A stretch of 13,964 bases of DNA from JAJPXC01 sp964628905 (GCA_964628905.1 CAZVNS010000040.1:1-13964); one strand, 5' to 3'. Counted from the first letter of the stretch, positions 6,963 through 13,964 are shown. A program made the numbers and translations. Notes: generated by a model not told the origin, from the sequence alone.

Positions 6963-6988
6963 GCAACAATTTCATTACCCTGCGACGC

Positions 6989-7019
6989 AAAAAAGCGGCT
7001 GTCTCGCGACAGCCGCTTT
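6989..7019 (-). terminator. Intrinsic terminator on the minus strand, upstream of the DUF6377 gene
   Basis: A 12-bp perfect stem, AAAGCGGCTGTC (6992-7003) with GACAGCCGCTTT (7008-7019), closes a TCGC loop. On the minus strand it runs into six U residues (6994-6989). On the plus strand the tail is only TCCTTT. It therefore ends a minus-strand transcript that starts between two divergent genes. Confidence 0.8.
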
Positions 7020-7058
7020 CCTTTATACCTTTATCTTAATCTAATACTATGAAAAACA
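6989..7058 (-). ncRNA. Candidate small RNA or attenuated leader, about 70 nt
   Basis: A consensus promoter (7065-7094) and a strong terminator (6989-7019) on the same strand bracket about 70 nt with no ORF worth naming. The 5' 40 nt are AU-rich and probably unpaired; the 3' end is the terminator hairpin. That is the layout of a trans-acting small RNA. Because the DUF6377 gene begins 50 nt further on, the alternative is a regulated leader whose readthrough feeds that gene. Confidence 0.5.
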
Positions 7059-7064
7059 CACGCA

Positions 7065-7094
7065 CAAATGTAATACTATTTCACCACACATCAA
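7065..7094 (-). promoter_or_regulatory. Promoter of the candidate small RNA / leader
   Basis: On the minus strand, TACATTTG (7072-7065) matches the -7 consensus exactly and TTG (7094-7092) lies 19 bp upstream. The predicted start is near 7058. Confidence 0.65.
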
Positions 7095-7229
7095 CAAACC
7101 CCAGCATTATTTTTAACCTATTTTAAGATATCCTTACCGATTTTTCGACACCTCCCTGACCGAAGCGCCGCAACATTTGGTCATATTAACCTCACAATTG
7201 GCCGAATGCACGACCACTACCCTCAGAGA

Positions 7230-7245
7230 GTTAACGCGCCTTAAC
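7230..7245. promoter_or_regulatory. Dyad upstream of nifJ, possible regulator site
   Basis: GTTAA (7230-7234) and TTAAC (7241-7245) form an inverted repeat with a 6-bp spacer, about 67 bp upstream of the nifJ -33 box. Nothing else in 7095-7310 looks like a gene or RNA. An operator role is a guess from position. Confidence 0.25.
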
Positions 7246-7311
7246 AGTTACACATCGTCACCGGAGCCAAACCGCCCCGCGAGCCACCCGGCGCCGCAAT
7301 CGTTTTATAAT

Positions 7312-7342
7312 TTTGTCGTTACAGAATTTAATAGTACTTTTG
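7312..7342 (+). promoter_or_regulatory. nifJ promoter
   Basis: TTTG (7312-7315) and TACTTTTG (7335-7342) are separated by 19 bp and both match the Bacteroidetes consensus. The predicted start near 7349 gives a leader of about 67 nt before the ATG at 7416. Confidence 0.8.
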
Positions 7343-7415
7343 CCGTGCAATTGAGGCAGAGTGTCCACCCCCGCCCGCCACATTGAGTTCTTACTATAAT
7401 TATATAAATCAAGCT

Positions 7416-10400
7416 ATGAGCAAACAGAAAAAATTCATGACTTGCGATGGCAACCAAGCCGCCGCCCATGTCTCGTATATGTTTTCTGAAGTAGCCGCAA
7501 TCTACCCCATCACCCCGTCTTCGACCATGGCCGAATACGTCGACGAGTGGGCAGCCGCCGGCCGCAAGAACATTTTCGGTGAGACAGTGCACGTACAAGA
7601 AATGCAGTCGGAAGGCGGAGCCGCCGGAGCAGTCCACGGCTCGCTTCAGGCCGGTGCCCTGACCACCACCTACACAGCATCGCAGGGTCTGCTGCTGATG
7701 ATCCCCAATATGTACAAAATCGCCGGTGAGCTGCTCCCCTGCGTGTTCCACGTATCGGCCCGCACCATCGCCTCGCACGCCCTGAGCATCTTTGGCGACC
7801 ACCAGGATGTGATGTCGTGCCGCCAGACCGGCTTCGCCATGCTCGCCGAAGGCTCCGTGCAGGAGGTTATGGATCTGGCCGGTGTAGCCCACCTGGCCAC
7901 AATCCGCAGCCGCGTCCCCTTCATGAACTTCTTCGACGGCTTCCGCACATCGCATGAGATCCAGAAGATTGAGGCCATCGATCAGGACGACCTCGCCCCG
8001 CTGCTCGACCGCGAAGCCCTTGCCCAGTTCCGCCAGCGTGCCCTCACTCCCGAGGCCCCCGTGGCACGAGGCATGGCTGAGAACGGTGACGTATTCTTCC
8101 AGCACCGCGAGTCGTGCAACGAATACTACGCCCGCGTGCCCCAGATCGTCGAGGACTACATGAAGCAGATCTCCGACATCACCGGACGCGAATACCACCT
8201 CTTCAACTACTACGGCGCCAACGATGCCGACCGCGTGATCATCGCCATGGGTTCTGTGACACAGGCCGCCCAGGAGGCCATCGACCACATGATCGCTAAC
8301 GGCGAGAAAGTCGGCCTGGTGTCAGTGCACCTCTACCGTCCCTTCTCAGTTGAGCACCTGCTCAAGGCAGTCCCCGCCACCGTAAAGCGCATCGCCGTGC
8401 TCGACCGCACCAAAGAGCCCGGAGCCAATGGCGAACCCCTCTACCTCGACGTCAAGGAGGCTTACTACGGCAAAGCCGACGCCCCCATCATCGTCGGCGG
8501 ACGCTACGGCCTGGCATCGAAGGACACCACACCCGCCCAGATCATCGGCGTGTTTGAGAACCTCGCACTCCCCATGCCCAAGGATCACTTCACAGTGGGC
8601 ATCGTCGACGACGTCACATTCACATCGCTCCCCCTCCCCGAGGAGATGGCCCTTGGCGGCAAGACAATCTACGAAGCCAAATTCTACGGCCTCGGCGCCG
8701 ACGGCACAGTGGGTGCCAACAAAAACTCAGTGAAGATCATCGGTGAGAACACCGACAAATACTGCCAGGCATACTTCGCCTACGACTCCAAGAAGTCAGG
8801 CGGCTTCACCTGCTCTCACCTCCGCTTCGGCGATGAGCCCATCCGCTCAACCTACCTGGTCAACACCCCCAACTTCGTGGCTTGCCACGTTCAGGCATAC
8901 CTCCACATGTACGACGTGACCCGCGGCCTGCGCGACGGCGGCACATTCCTGCTCAACACCATCTGGGAGGGAGAGGAGCTTGCCAAGAACCTCCCCAACA
9001 AGGTTAAGAAATACTTCGCCGACCACAACATCACCGTCTACTACATCAACGCCACAAAGATCGCCCAGGAAATCGGCCTTGGCAACCGCACCAACACCAT
9101 CCTCCAGAGCGCATTCTTCCGCATCACAGAGGTGATCCCCGTCGACCTCGCCATCGAGCAGATGAAGAAATTCATCGTCAAGAGCTACGGCAAGAAGGGC
9201 CAGGACATCGTCGACAAAAACTACGCAGCAGTCGACCGCGGCGGCGAGTACCACAAGCTCGACGTCGACCCCGCTTGGTCGTCGCTCACCGCCGAGGCCG
9301 GCCACGCCAACTCCGACCCCGCATTCATCAACGAGATCGTGCGACCCATCAACGCCCAGGACGGCGACCTGCTCAAGGTCAGCGCATTCAAGGGCATCGA
9401 GGACGGCACATGGCAGCAAGGCACCGCAGCCTACGAAAAGCGCGGCGTAGCAGCCTTCGTCCCCGAGTGGATTGAGGAGAACTGTATCCAGTGCAACAAG
9501 TGCGCCTACGTCTGCCCCCACGCCGCAATCCGTCCCTTCGTCCTCGACGCCAAGGAGATGGAAGGCGCTCCCTTCAGCGAGGGCCACACCCTCCCCGCTA
9601 TCGGCAAGACCTTCGCAGGCATGCGATTCATCCAGAGCGTCGACGTGCTCGACTGCCTCGGTTGCGGTAACTGCGTCGACGTATGCCCCGGCAAGAAGGG
9701 CGTGAAAGCACTCGAGATGAAGCCCCTCGAAACCCAGCTCGACATGCAGCCCGAGTGGGACTACTGCGTCAGGGAAGTCTCCTCAAAGCAGCATCTGGTC
9801 GACATCAAGGCCAACGTCAAGAACTCACAGTTCGCTCAGCCCCTCTTCGAATTCTCCGGCGCATGCTCAGGTTGCGGCGAGACACCCTATGTCAAGCTCA
9901 TCAGCCAGCTCTTCGGCGACCACGAGATGGTAGCCAACGCCACCGGTTGCTCGTCAATCTACTCCGGCTCAGTGCCCTCAACCCCATACACCACCAACGC
10001 CAAAGGCCACGGTCCCGCATGGGCTAACTCACTCTTTGAGGACTTCGCCGAATTTGGGCTCGGCATGACCCTGGCCTACGACACCAACCGCGCACGCCTG
10101 GCCGGCTTCATGGAGAAGGCTCAGCAGTGCGACTGCTGCCCCGACGAGCTCAAGGCACTCGCCGCACAGTGGCTTGCGGGCAAAGATGACTACACCACCA
10201 CCCGCGAGGTAGCCGATAAAATCGTGCCCCTGGCCGAGGCTTGCGACTGCGAAGCGTGCAAAGGCATCATCGAGTTCAAGCACCTCATCGTCAAGCGCTC
10301 ACAGTGGATTATCGCCGGCGACGGCGCAGCCTACGACATCGGATTCGGCGGACTCGACCACGTGCTCGCTTCGGGCAAGAACGTCAACGTGCTCGTAGTC

Positions 10401-10973
10401 GACACCGAGGTCTACTCCAACACCGGCGGCCAGGCATCCAAGGCCACACCCCTTGGCGCCATCGCCAAATTTGCCGCCTCAGGCAAGCGCATCCGCAAGA
10501 AGGACCTCGGCCTGATCGCCACCACCTACGGCTACGTCTACGCAGCCCAGGTAGCCATGGGCGCCGACAACGCCCAGACCCTCAAGGCAATCCGCGAGGC
10601 CGAAGCATACGACGGCCCCTCAATCATCATCGCCTACTCACCCTGTATCAACCACGGCCTCAAAGCCGGCATGGGTCACTCACAGCGTGAGGAAGAGGCT
10701 GCCGTAGCTTGCGGCTACTGGCACCTGTGGCGCTACAACCCCGCCGTCGAAGTCGAAGGCAAAAACCCATTCACCCTCGACTCCAAAGCCCCCGACTGGG
10801 ACAAGTTTGAGGACTTCCTCAAAGGCGAGGTGCGCTACGCATCAGTGATGAAGCAGTATCCTGCCGAGTGCGCCGAACTCTTCGCCGCCGCCAAGGCAAA
10901 CGCAATGTGGCGCTACAACAACTACCGCCGCCTCGCCCAGCAGCAGTGGGGCGTAGATCCCGAGATTAAATAA
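7416..10973 (+). CDS. nifJ: Pyruvate:ferredoxin (flavodoxin) oxidoreductase
   Basis: This cytoplasmic enzyme oxidatively decarboxylates pyruvate to acetyl-CoA and CO2 and passes electrons to ferredoxin or flavodoxin; it is the main anaerobic pyruvate-oxidising enzyme in Bacteroidales. All domains sit in one 1185-residue chain, the normal size. The N-terminal pyrimidine-type domain contains the YPITPSS substrate-binding motif. Two 4Fe-4S ferredoxin motifs follow (Cys690/693/696/700 and Cys747/750/753/757, partner cysteines after each CP). The third, proximal cluster uses Cys817, Cys820, Cys845 and Cys1077. The thiamine diphosphate motif runs from GDG (968-970) to NTGGQ (1002-1006). I chose ATG 7416; an in-frame TTG at 7383 is a weaker option. 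It is monocistronic with its own promoter and terminator, and its C-ending codon bias suggests high expression. Confidence 0.97.
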   Translation: MSKQKKFMTCDGNQAAAHVSYMFSEVAAIYPITPSSTMAEYVDEWAAAGRKNIFGETVHVQEMQSEGGAAGAVHGSLQAGALTTTYTASQGLLLMIPNMYKIAGELLPCVFHVSARTIASHALSIFGDHQDVMSCRQTGFAMLAEGSVQEVMDLAGVAHLATIRSRVPFMNFFDGFRTSHEIQKIEAIDQDDLAPLLDREALAQFRQRALTPEAPVARGMAENGDVFFQHRESCNEYYARVPQIVEDYMKQISDITGREYHLFNYYGANDADRVIIAMGSVTQAAQEAIDHMIANGEKVGLVSVHLYRPFSVEHLLKAVPATVKRIAVLDRTKEPGANGEPLYLDVKEAYYGKADAPIIVGGRYGLASKDTTPAQIIGVFENLALPMPKDHFTVGIVDDVTFTSLPLPEEMALGGKTIYEAKFYGLGADGTVGANKNSVKIIGENTDKYCQAYFAYDSKKSGGFTCSHLRFGDEPIRSTYLVNTPNFVACHVQAYLHMYDVTRGLRDGGTFLLNTIWEGEELAKNLPNKVKKYFADHNITVYYINATKIAQEIGLGNRTNTILQSAFFRITEVIPVDLAIEQMKKFIVKSYGKKGQDIVDKNYAAVDRGGEYHKLDVDPAWSSLTAEAGHANSDPAFINEIVRPINAQDGDLLKVSAFKGIEDGTWQQGTAAYEKRGVAAFVPEWIEENCIQCNKCAYVCPHAAIRPFVLDAKEMEGAPFSEGHTLPAIGKTFAGMRFIQSVDVLDCLGCGNCVDVCPGKKGVKALEMKPLETQLDMQPEWDYCVREVSSKQHLVDIKANVKNSQFAQPLFEFSGACSGCGETPYVKLISQLFGDHEMVANATGCSSIYSGSVPSTPYTTNAKGHGPAWANSLFEDFAEFGLGMTLAYDTNRARLAGFMEKAQQCDCCPDELKALAAQWLAGKDDYTTTREVADKIVPLAEACDCEACKGIIEFKHLIVKRSQWIIAGDGAAYDIGFGGLDHVLASGKNVNVLVVDTEVYSNTGGQASKATPLGAIAKFAASGKRIRKKDLGLIATTYGYVYAAQVAMGADNAQTLKAIREAEAYDGPSIIIAYSPCINHGLKAGMGHSQREEEAAVACGYWHLWRYNPAVEVEGKNPFTLDSKAPDWDKFEDFLKGEVRYASVMKQYPAECAELFAAAKANAMWRYNNYRRLAQQQWGVDPEIK

Positions 10974-10992
10974 TCATAACTCACTCATACCC

Positions 10993-11027
10993 AAGGGGGC
11001 CGCGACTACCATCGCGGCCCCCTTTTT
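10993..11027 (+). terminator. Intrinsic terminator after nifJ
   Basis: An 11-bp stem, GGGGGCCGCGA (10995-11005) with TCGCGGCCCCC (11012-11022), closes a CTACCA loop and is followed by TTTTTG, about 20 nt after the stop codon. Confidence 0.93.
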
Positions 11028-11076
11028 GTTTAAGCCTATGTTTTTTACAAAAAATTCACATAATTTTTCATGACTT

Positions 11077-11107
11077 TTTGTTTATTCTGAAATTATGTCT
11101 ACATTTG
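11077..11107 (+). promoter_or_regulatory. Promoter of the outer-membrane barrel gene
   Basis: TTTG (11077-11080) and TACATTTG (11100-11107) are 19 bp apart, a full consensus match. The predicted start near 11114 leaves a leader of about 38 nt. Confidence 0.8.
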
Positions 11108-11151
11108 CGCCACACAACTCTATTCAATAACCAAATTAGAGCCCTAATTTT

Positions 11152-11694
11152 ATGAAAAAAATCATCCTAATCATGGTCATGGCCATCGCATCATTAGGCG
11201 TGTACGCCCAGAACGAAAACGCATACGTCGGCGGTTCAGTAGGCTTCTGGCGCAACTCAGGCGACAACACCACCGAGTTCAAGATCCTCCCCGAGATTGG
11301 CTACAACCTCAACGACAACCTCGCCATCGGCGCAGTGCTCGGCTACGACTACAACTACCAAAACTCAGTCAAAGTCAACATCTTCGAGATCAATCCATAC
11401 GCCCGCTACTCATTCTATAAGAACGACAAATTCGCAGCATTCGTCGACGGCCGCGTAGGCATCGGCCTTGGCTGGGCTAAGTACAAAAACGGCGGCGACT
11501 CCGACACCGCAGTCACCTACCAGATCGGCCTCGCCCCCGGCGTGTCTTACAACCTGTGCGACAACGTTAGCATCGTGGCCCACGTGGGCTTCATCGGCTA
11601 CCAGGGTGGCAACAACGCCTCTCAAGCCCCCGACGAAGGCGGCATCCTCCTCAACGGCAACGACCTCACATTCGGTATCTACTACAACTTCTGA
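11152..11694 (+). CDS. Small outer-membrane beta-barrel protein
   Basis: The 180-residue protein starts with a Sec signal peptide (about residues 1-19, cleavage probably near VYA|QN). The rest alternates polar and hydrophobic residues with Gly- and aromatic-rich strands and Asn/Asp-rich turns, as in 8-stranded barrels of the OMP_b-brl / OprF-N type. It ends in Tyr-Asn-Phe, the terminal aromatic expected for barrel assembly. There is no OmpA-like peptidoglycan domain, so it is a barrel alone. It is monocistronic with its own promoter and terminator. Substrate or role (porin, structural or stress-related) cannot be told from the sequence; no close family name is claimed. Confidence 0.85.
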   Translation: MKKIILIMVMAIASLGVYAQNENAYVGGSVGFWRNSGDNTTEFKILPEIGYNLNDNLAIGAVLGYDYNYQNSVKVNIFEINPYARYSFYKNDKFAAFVDGRVGIGLGWAKYKNGGDSDTAVTYQIGLAPGVSYNLCDNVSIVAHVGFIGYQGGNNASQAPDEGGILLNGNDLTFGIYYNF

Positions 11695-11715
11695 TACCCC
11701 ACACACATTATTTAT

Positions 11716-11750
11716 AGTGGCGCCCGCACCAGAGGGCACCACTTTTATTT
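11716..11750 (+). terminator. Intrinsic terminator after the barrel gene
   Basis: AGTGG (11716-11720) pairs with CCACT (11739-11743) and, after one mismatch, GCCC (11722-11725) pairs with GGGC (11734-11737). An 8-nt loop closes the stem and TTTATTT follows. Confidence 0.8.
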
Positions 11751-11771
11751 TCAAATATCGCAAATTAGCCG

Positions 11772-11779
11772 TAATTTCG
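11772..11779 (+). promoter_or_regulatory. Rubrerythrin promoter candidate
   Basis: TAATTTCG has one mismatch to the -7 consensus and no clear TTG at -33. A start near 11786 gives an ~80-nt leader to ATG 11865 and excludes the upstream in-frame ATG at 11784. Confidence 0.35.
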
Positions 11780-11864
11780 CACCATGCAGCGGAGAGCCTT
11801 CGCACACTCCCTCACAACTAATCATCAAAGTATAATTATCATAAACCTAATCAAGCTATTAGCA

Positions 11865-12413
11865 ATGAAAAAGAAATTCATCTGCACCGTTTGCGGCTAC
11901 GTCCACGAAGGTGACGAAGCCCCCGAAAAGTGCCCCCAGTGCGGCGCTCCCAAGAGCAAATTCAAAGAACTCGACCAGAATGCCATCCTCCAGTTCGTCA
12001 CCGAGCATGAGGTAGGCGTGGCCAAAGGCTGCGACGCCGAGATGATCGCCGACCTCACAGCGCACTTCAACGGCGAATGTTCCGAAGTGGGAATGTACCT
12101 GGCCATGTCGCGCCAGGCCGACCGCGAAGGCTACCCCGAAGTAGCCGAGGCATTCAAGCGCTACGCATGGGAAGAGGCAGAGCACGCCGCCAAATTCGCC
12201 GAGCTCCTCGGCGAGATGGTGTGGGACACCAAGACCAACCTCGAGAAGCGCATGGCAGCCGAAGCCGGAGCCAACGCCGACAAGATGCGCATCGCACGCC
12301 GCGCCAAGGAGCTCAACCTCGACGCCATCCACGACACCGTCCACGAGATGGCCAAGGACGAAGCGCGCCACGGCCAGGGCTTCCAGGGGCTCTACAACCG
12401 CTTCTTCAAGTAA
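11865..12413 (+). CDS. Rubrerythrin-family protein with N-terminal rubredoxin domain
   Basis: Rubrerythrins reduce hydrogen peroxide to water in anaerobes, using a non-haem di-iron centre fed by a rubredoxin-type iron. This 182-residue protein has the rubredoxin knuckle first (Cys7, Cys10, Cys23, Cys26). The ferritin-like four-helix bundle follows, with ExxH at Glu104-His107 and Glu166-His169 and a helix-one glutamate at Glu71 or Glu74. Classical rubrerythrin has the order reversed, so this is the 'reverse rubrerythrin' arrangement. ATG 11865 is chosen because the 27 codons upstream are unlike the family and overlap the promoter candidate. It is cytoplasmic, apparently monocistronic, and probably part of the oxidative-stress response. 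Its electron donor is unknown. Confidence 0.92.
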   Translation: MKKKFICTVCGYVHEGDEAPEKCPQCGAPKSKFKELDQNAILQFVTEHEVGVAKGCDAEMIADLTAHFNGECSEVGMYLAMSRQADREGYPEVAEAFKRYAWEEAEHAAKFAELLGEMVWDTKTNLEKRMAAEAGANADKMRIARRAKELNLDAIHDTVHEMAKDEARHGQGFQGLYNRFFK

Positions 12414-12432
12414 GGCCCATCACCCCATCTCT

Positions 12433-12462
12433 GCGAGCCGCCGCCCCACAGCAGCGGCTCGC
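12433..12462 (+). terminator. Hairpin after the rubrerythrin gene, probable terminator
   Basis: GCGAGCCGC (12433-12441) pairs with GCGGCTCGC (12454-12462) around a 12-nt loop, 20 nt after the stop. The following T-run is poor (CCACTTT), so termination may be incomplete or the hairpin may only protect the 3' end. Confidence 0.5.
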
Positions 12463-12491
12463 CCACTTTAAGGGCGGTGGTCTGAAAAAAA

Positions 12492-12523
12492 TTTGCATAA
12501 TCCACCGATTATCATTACCTTTG
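12492..12523 (+). promoter_or_regulatory. rplM-rpsI-rpsB operon promoter
   Basis: TTTG (12492-12495) and TACCTTTG (12516-12523) are separated by 20 bp. The -7 element is identical to that of rRNA P1, consistent with shared growth-rate control. The predicted start is near 12530. Confidence 0.85.
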
Positions 12524-12552
12524 CAAACCGATTTTATCCAAAAACCATTAAC

Positions 12553-12594
12553 CGGCCGTAGCTATAGTGCGCTTCTGGCCGAGCGCATTATGGT
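12553..12594 (+). promoter_or_regulatory. rplM leader stem-loop with possible pseudoknot
   Basis: GCTATAGTGCGCT (12561-12573) pairs with AGCGCATTATGGT (12582-12594) over 13 bp including G-U pairs. The 8-nt loop contains GGCCG (12577-12581), complementary to CGGCC (12553-12557) just upstream, so an H-type pseudoknot can form. It lies about 23-80 nt after the transcription start and 40 nt before the L13 start. Known autoregulation by L13 in E. coli suggests a feedback site; that is inference. Confidence 0.5.
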
Positions 12595-12633
12595 GTTTGG
12601 TCAAATTAATTAACTATTAATCAACAATTTAAA

Positions 12634-13113
12634 GTGGATACCTTAAGCTACAAGACAGTATCACCCAACGAGCAAGCTTGCACCCGCGAGTGGGTAGTGA
12701 TTGATGCTACCGACCAGGTGCTCGGCCGCCTCTGCTCGCAAGTCGCTAAAATCCTCCGCGGCAAAAACAAACCCACCTACTCCCCCTTTGTTGAGTGTGG
12801 CGACAACGTCATCATCATCAACGCCGACAAAGTGAAACTCACCGGCAAGAAGTGGGAAGATCACATCTACCTGAGCTACACCGGCTACCCCGGCGGCCAG
12901 CGTGAGACCAACCCCGCACGCCTGATGAAAAAGTCGTTCAACAAGCACTGCAAACCCGGCTTTCACCCCCTCTTTATCAAGGTGGTGAAAGGCATGCTCC
13001 CCAAAAACCGCCTCGGCCGCAAGTTGATCAACAACATGCACGTCTACAACGGTCCCGAGCATCCCCACGCAGCTCAGAACCCCAAACCCCTTGACCTCAA
13101 CAAAACTAAATAA
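12634..13113 (+). CDS. rplM: 50S ribosomal protein L13
   Basis: L13 is an early-assembling 23S-binding protein of the large subunit. The 159-residue product has the family core: the VIDATDQVLGRLCSQVAKIL stretch near residues 23-42, the central GDNVIIINA strand and the LSYTGYPGGQR loop. The start is GTG at 12634. No ATG occurs in frame before the conserved core, and the resulting N-terminus (Met-Asp-Thr-Leu-Ser-Tyr-Lys) matches Bacteroidales L13. rpsI follows 9 nt after the stop and rpsB after that, giving the order rplM-rpsI-rpsB. Transcription is from the strong promoter at 12492-12523, and the leader may mediate feedback control. Confidence 0.96.
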   Translation: MDTLSYKTVSPNEQACTREWVVIDATDQVLGRLCSQVAKILRGKNKPTYSPFVECGDNVIIINADKVKLTGKKWEDHIYLSYTGYPGGQRETNPARLMKKSFNKHCKPGFHPLFIKVVKGMLPKNRLGRKLINNMHVYNGPEHPHAAQNPKPLDLNKTK

Positions 13114-13122
13114 TAGCCGCAA

Positions 13123-13509
13123 ATGGAAACAGTTAATGCTATCGGCCGCCGTAAGGCCGCTATCGCCCGCGTGATTATGAGCGAAGGCACTGGCGTGATC
13201 ACCATCAACAAGCGCCCCCTGGAGGTTTACTTCCCCTCTTCTATTCTCCAATACATCGTTAAGCAGCCCCTCACCCTCCTCGACTGCGCCGAGAAATACG
13301 ACATCAAGGTCAACCTCGACGGCGGCGGCTACAAAGGCCAAGCTGAGGCCCTCCGCCTCGCAATCGCTCGCGCCCTGGTGAAGGTTAACCCCGAGGACAA
13401 GCACGCCCTCCGCGTCGAAGGCTTCATCACTCGCGATTCCCGCGTCGTTGAGCGTAAGAAACCCGGTCGTCCCAAGGCTCGCAAACGCTTCCAGTTCTCT
13501 AAGCGTTAA
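13123..13509 (+). CDS. rpsI: 30S ribosomal protein S9
   Basis: S9 sits in the head of the small subunit, and its C-terminal tail reaches the P-site tRNA. The 128-residue protein has the N-terminal GRRKAAIARV motif, the central GGGYKGQAEALRLAIARAL segment and the basic tail (KKPGRPKARKRFQFSKR) ending in the universal Lys-Arg that contacts tRNA. It starts 9 nt after rplM, and the pairing L13-S9 is conserved across bacteria. Length is normal. Confidence 0.97.
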   Translation: METVNAIGRRKAAIARVIMSEGTGVITINKRPLEVYFPSSILQYIVKQPLTLLDCAEKYDIKVNLDGGGYKGQAEALRLAIARALVKVNPEDKHALRVEGFITRDSRVVERKKPGRPKARKRFQFSKR

Positions 13510-13559
13510 TCTCCTCATTATTTTGACACGGCCAGTTTATTATTCGTGTTTAGCATCTA

Positions 13560-13616
13560 AACCCCGGCGATGGACTACGTTCCCTACCCCTGGGTTCTAT
13601 TAAGTAACAGAACGTA
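13560..13616 (+). promoter_or_regulatory. rpsI-rpsB intergenic leader with possible pseudoknot
   Basis: AACCC (13560-13564) can pair with GGGTT (13592-13596), and TACGTTC (13576-13582) with GAACGTA (13610-13616). The two helices interleave, which defines a pseudoknot. A competing hairpin, GTTCT (13594-13598) with AGAAC (13609-13613), would break both, so the RNA could exist in two states. The rpsB start is only 20 nt downstream. Control of S2 synthesis is inferred from position. No consensus promoter is seen in the 127-bp gap. Confidence 0.45.
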
Positions 13617-13636
13617 AACAACCTTCATAAAATAAA

Positions 13637-13964
13637 ATGTCAACACCTACATTTGACCAACTTCTCGAGGCAGGATGCCACTTCGGTCACCTCAAGCGCA
13701 AATGGAATCCTGCAATGGCTCCTTACATCTTCATGGAGCGCAACGGTATCCACATCATCGACCTCTACAAGACCGCAGCAAAGGTTGAAGAAGCCGCAGC
13801 TGCACTCAAATCTATAGCAAAATCCGGCAAAAAGGTGCTCTTCGTAGCCACCAAGAAGCAGGCTAAGCAAGTCGTTGCCGACAAGGCTTCGTCGATCAAC
13901 ATGCCCTACGTGATCGAGCGCTGGCCCGGCGGCATGCTCACCAACTTCCCCACCATCCGCAAGG
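13637..13964 (+). CDS. rpsB: 30S ribosomal protein S2 (5' part, cut by window end)
   Basis: The first 109 codons are present. They start at ATG 13637 in an A-rich context and read Met-Ser-Thr-Pro-Thr-Phe-Asp-Gln-Leu. Family landmarks are the GCHFGHLKRKWNP motif near residues 13-25, the IDLYKT segment, VLFVATKKQA and the RWPGGMLTNFPTI motif near the window edge. S2 is the last protein to join the small subunit and anchors S1 where present. The remainder, and probably tsf, should follow outside the window. Confidence 0.96.
   Translation, partial: MSTPTFDQLLEAGCHFGHLKRKWNPAMAPYIFMERNGIHIIDLYKTAAKVEEAAAALKSIAKSGKKVLFVATKKQAKQVVADKASSINMPYVIERWPGGMLTNFPTIRK

Noticed and set aside
7049..7126. 25-codon frame beginning Met-Lys-Asn-Thr-Arg
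   Set aside because: It overlaps the consensus promoter of the candidate small RNA on the other strand, has no promoter of its own and shows no recognisable feature.
12661..13518. Long antisense frame across rplM and rpsI, and similar ones across metG, ansA and nifJ
   Set aside because: Strong C/G bias at third codon positions leaves the opposite strand open; the translations are Val/Leu/Gly-rich shadows, and the sense genes are certain.

Overview
This window looks like core chromosome from a Bacteroidales bacterium, probably Muribaculaceae-like. The reasons are the 16S rRNA 5' end, the gene families (type I MetG with a fused tRNA-binding domain, cytoplasmic asparaginase, a DUF6377-type membrane regulator, single-chain pyruvate:ferredoxin oxidoreductase, a small ECF sigma factor) and at least eight promoters with the Bacteroidetes -7 motif TAnnTTTG, several with a TTG/TTTG -33 box 19-20 bp upstream. 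I see no mobile element, CRISPR array, tRNA gene, toxin-antitoxin pair or defence locus.

Layout. Positions 1-47 are the 5' end of a minus-strand 16S rRNA gene. Its leader and two tandem promoter candidates fill 48-446, and a G-rich stretch with a G-quadruplex-type motif follows (583-606). metG starts divergently behind a promoter and a ~145-nt leader, and is followed 15 nt later by ansA and a terminator. A solitary ECF sigma factor (+) and a DUF6377 regulator (-) converge on a ~500-bp intergenic region rich in hairpins, which contains an orphan minus-strand promoter framed by two palindromes. Upstream of the DUF6377 gene, a consensus promoter and an intrinsic terminator ~70 nt apart define a candidate small RNA or attenuated leader. 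The large nifJ gene (7416-10973) follows with its own promoter and terminator. Next are a small outer-membrane beta-barrel gene and a rubrerythrin with its rubredoxin domain at the N-terminus, each with flanking signals. The window ends in the ribosomal operon rplM-rpsI-rpsB (rpsB cut by the edge), driven by a strong promoter. Both the rplM leader and the rpsI-rpsB gap can be drawn as pseudoknots.

How the genes fit together. The protein genes suit a fast-growing anaerobic gut commensal: translation (rRNA, MetG, L13, S9, S2), anaerobic pyruvate oxidation (PFOR), peroxide detoxification (rubrerythrin) and amino-acid catabolism (asparaginase). The coding content is ordinary. The possibly undescribed material is in the non-coding DNA: the small RNA/attenuator at 6989-7094, the orphan promoter region at 4967-5250, and the leaders of metG, rplM and rpsB. 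All of these are structural inferences made by eye and have not been tested by folding software or database search.
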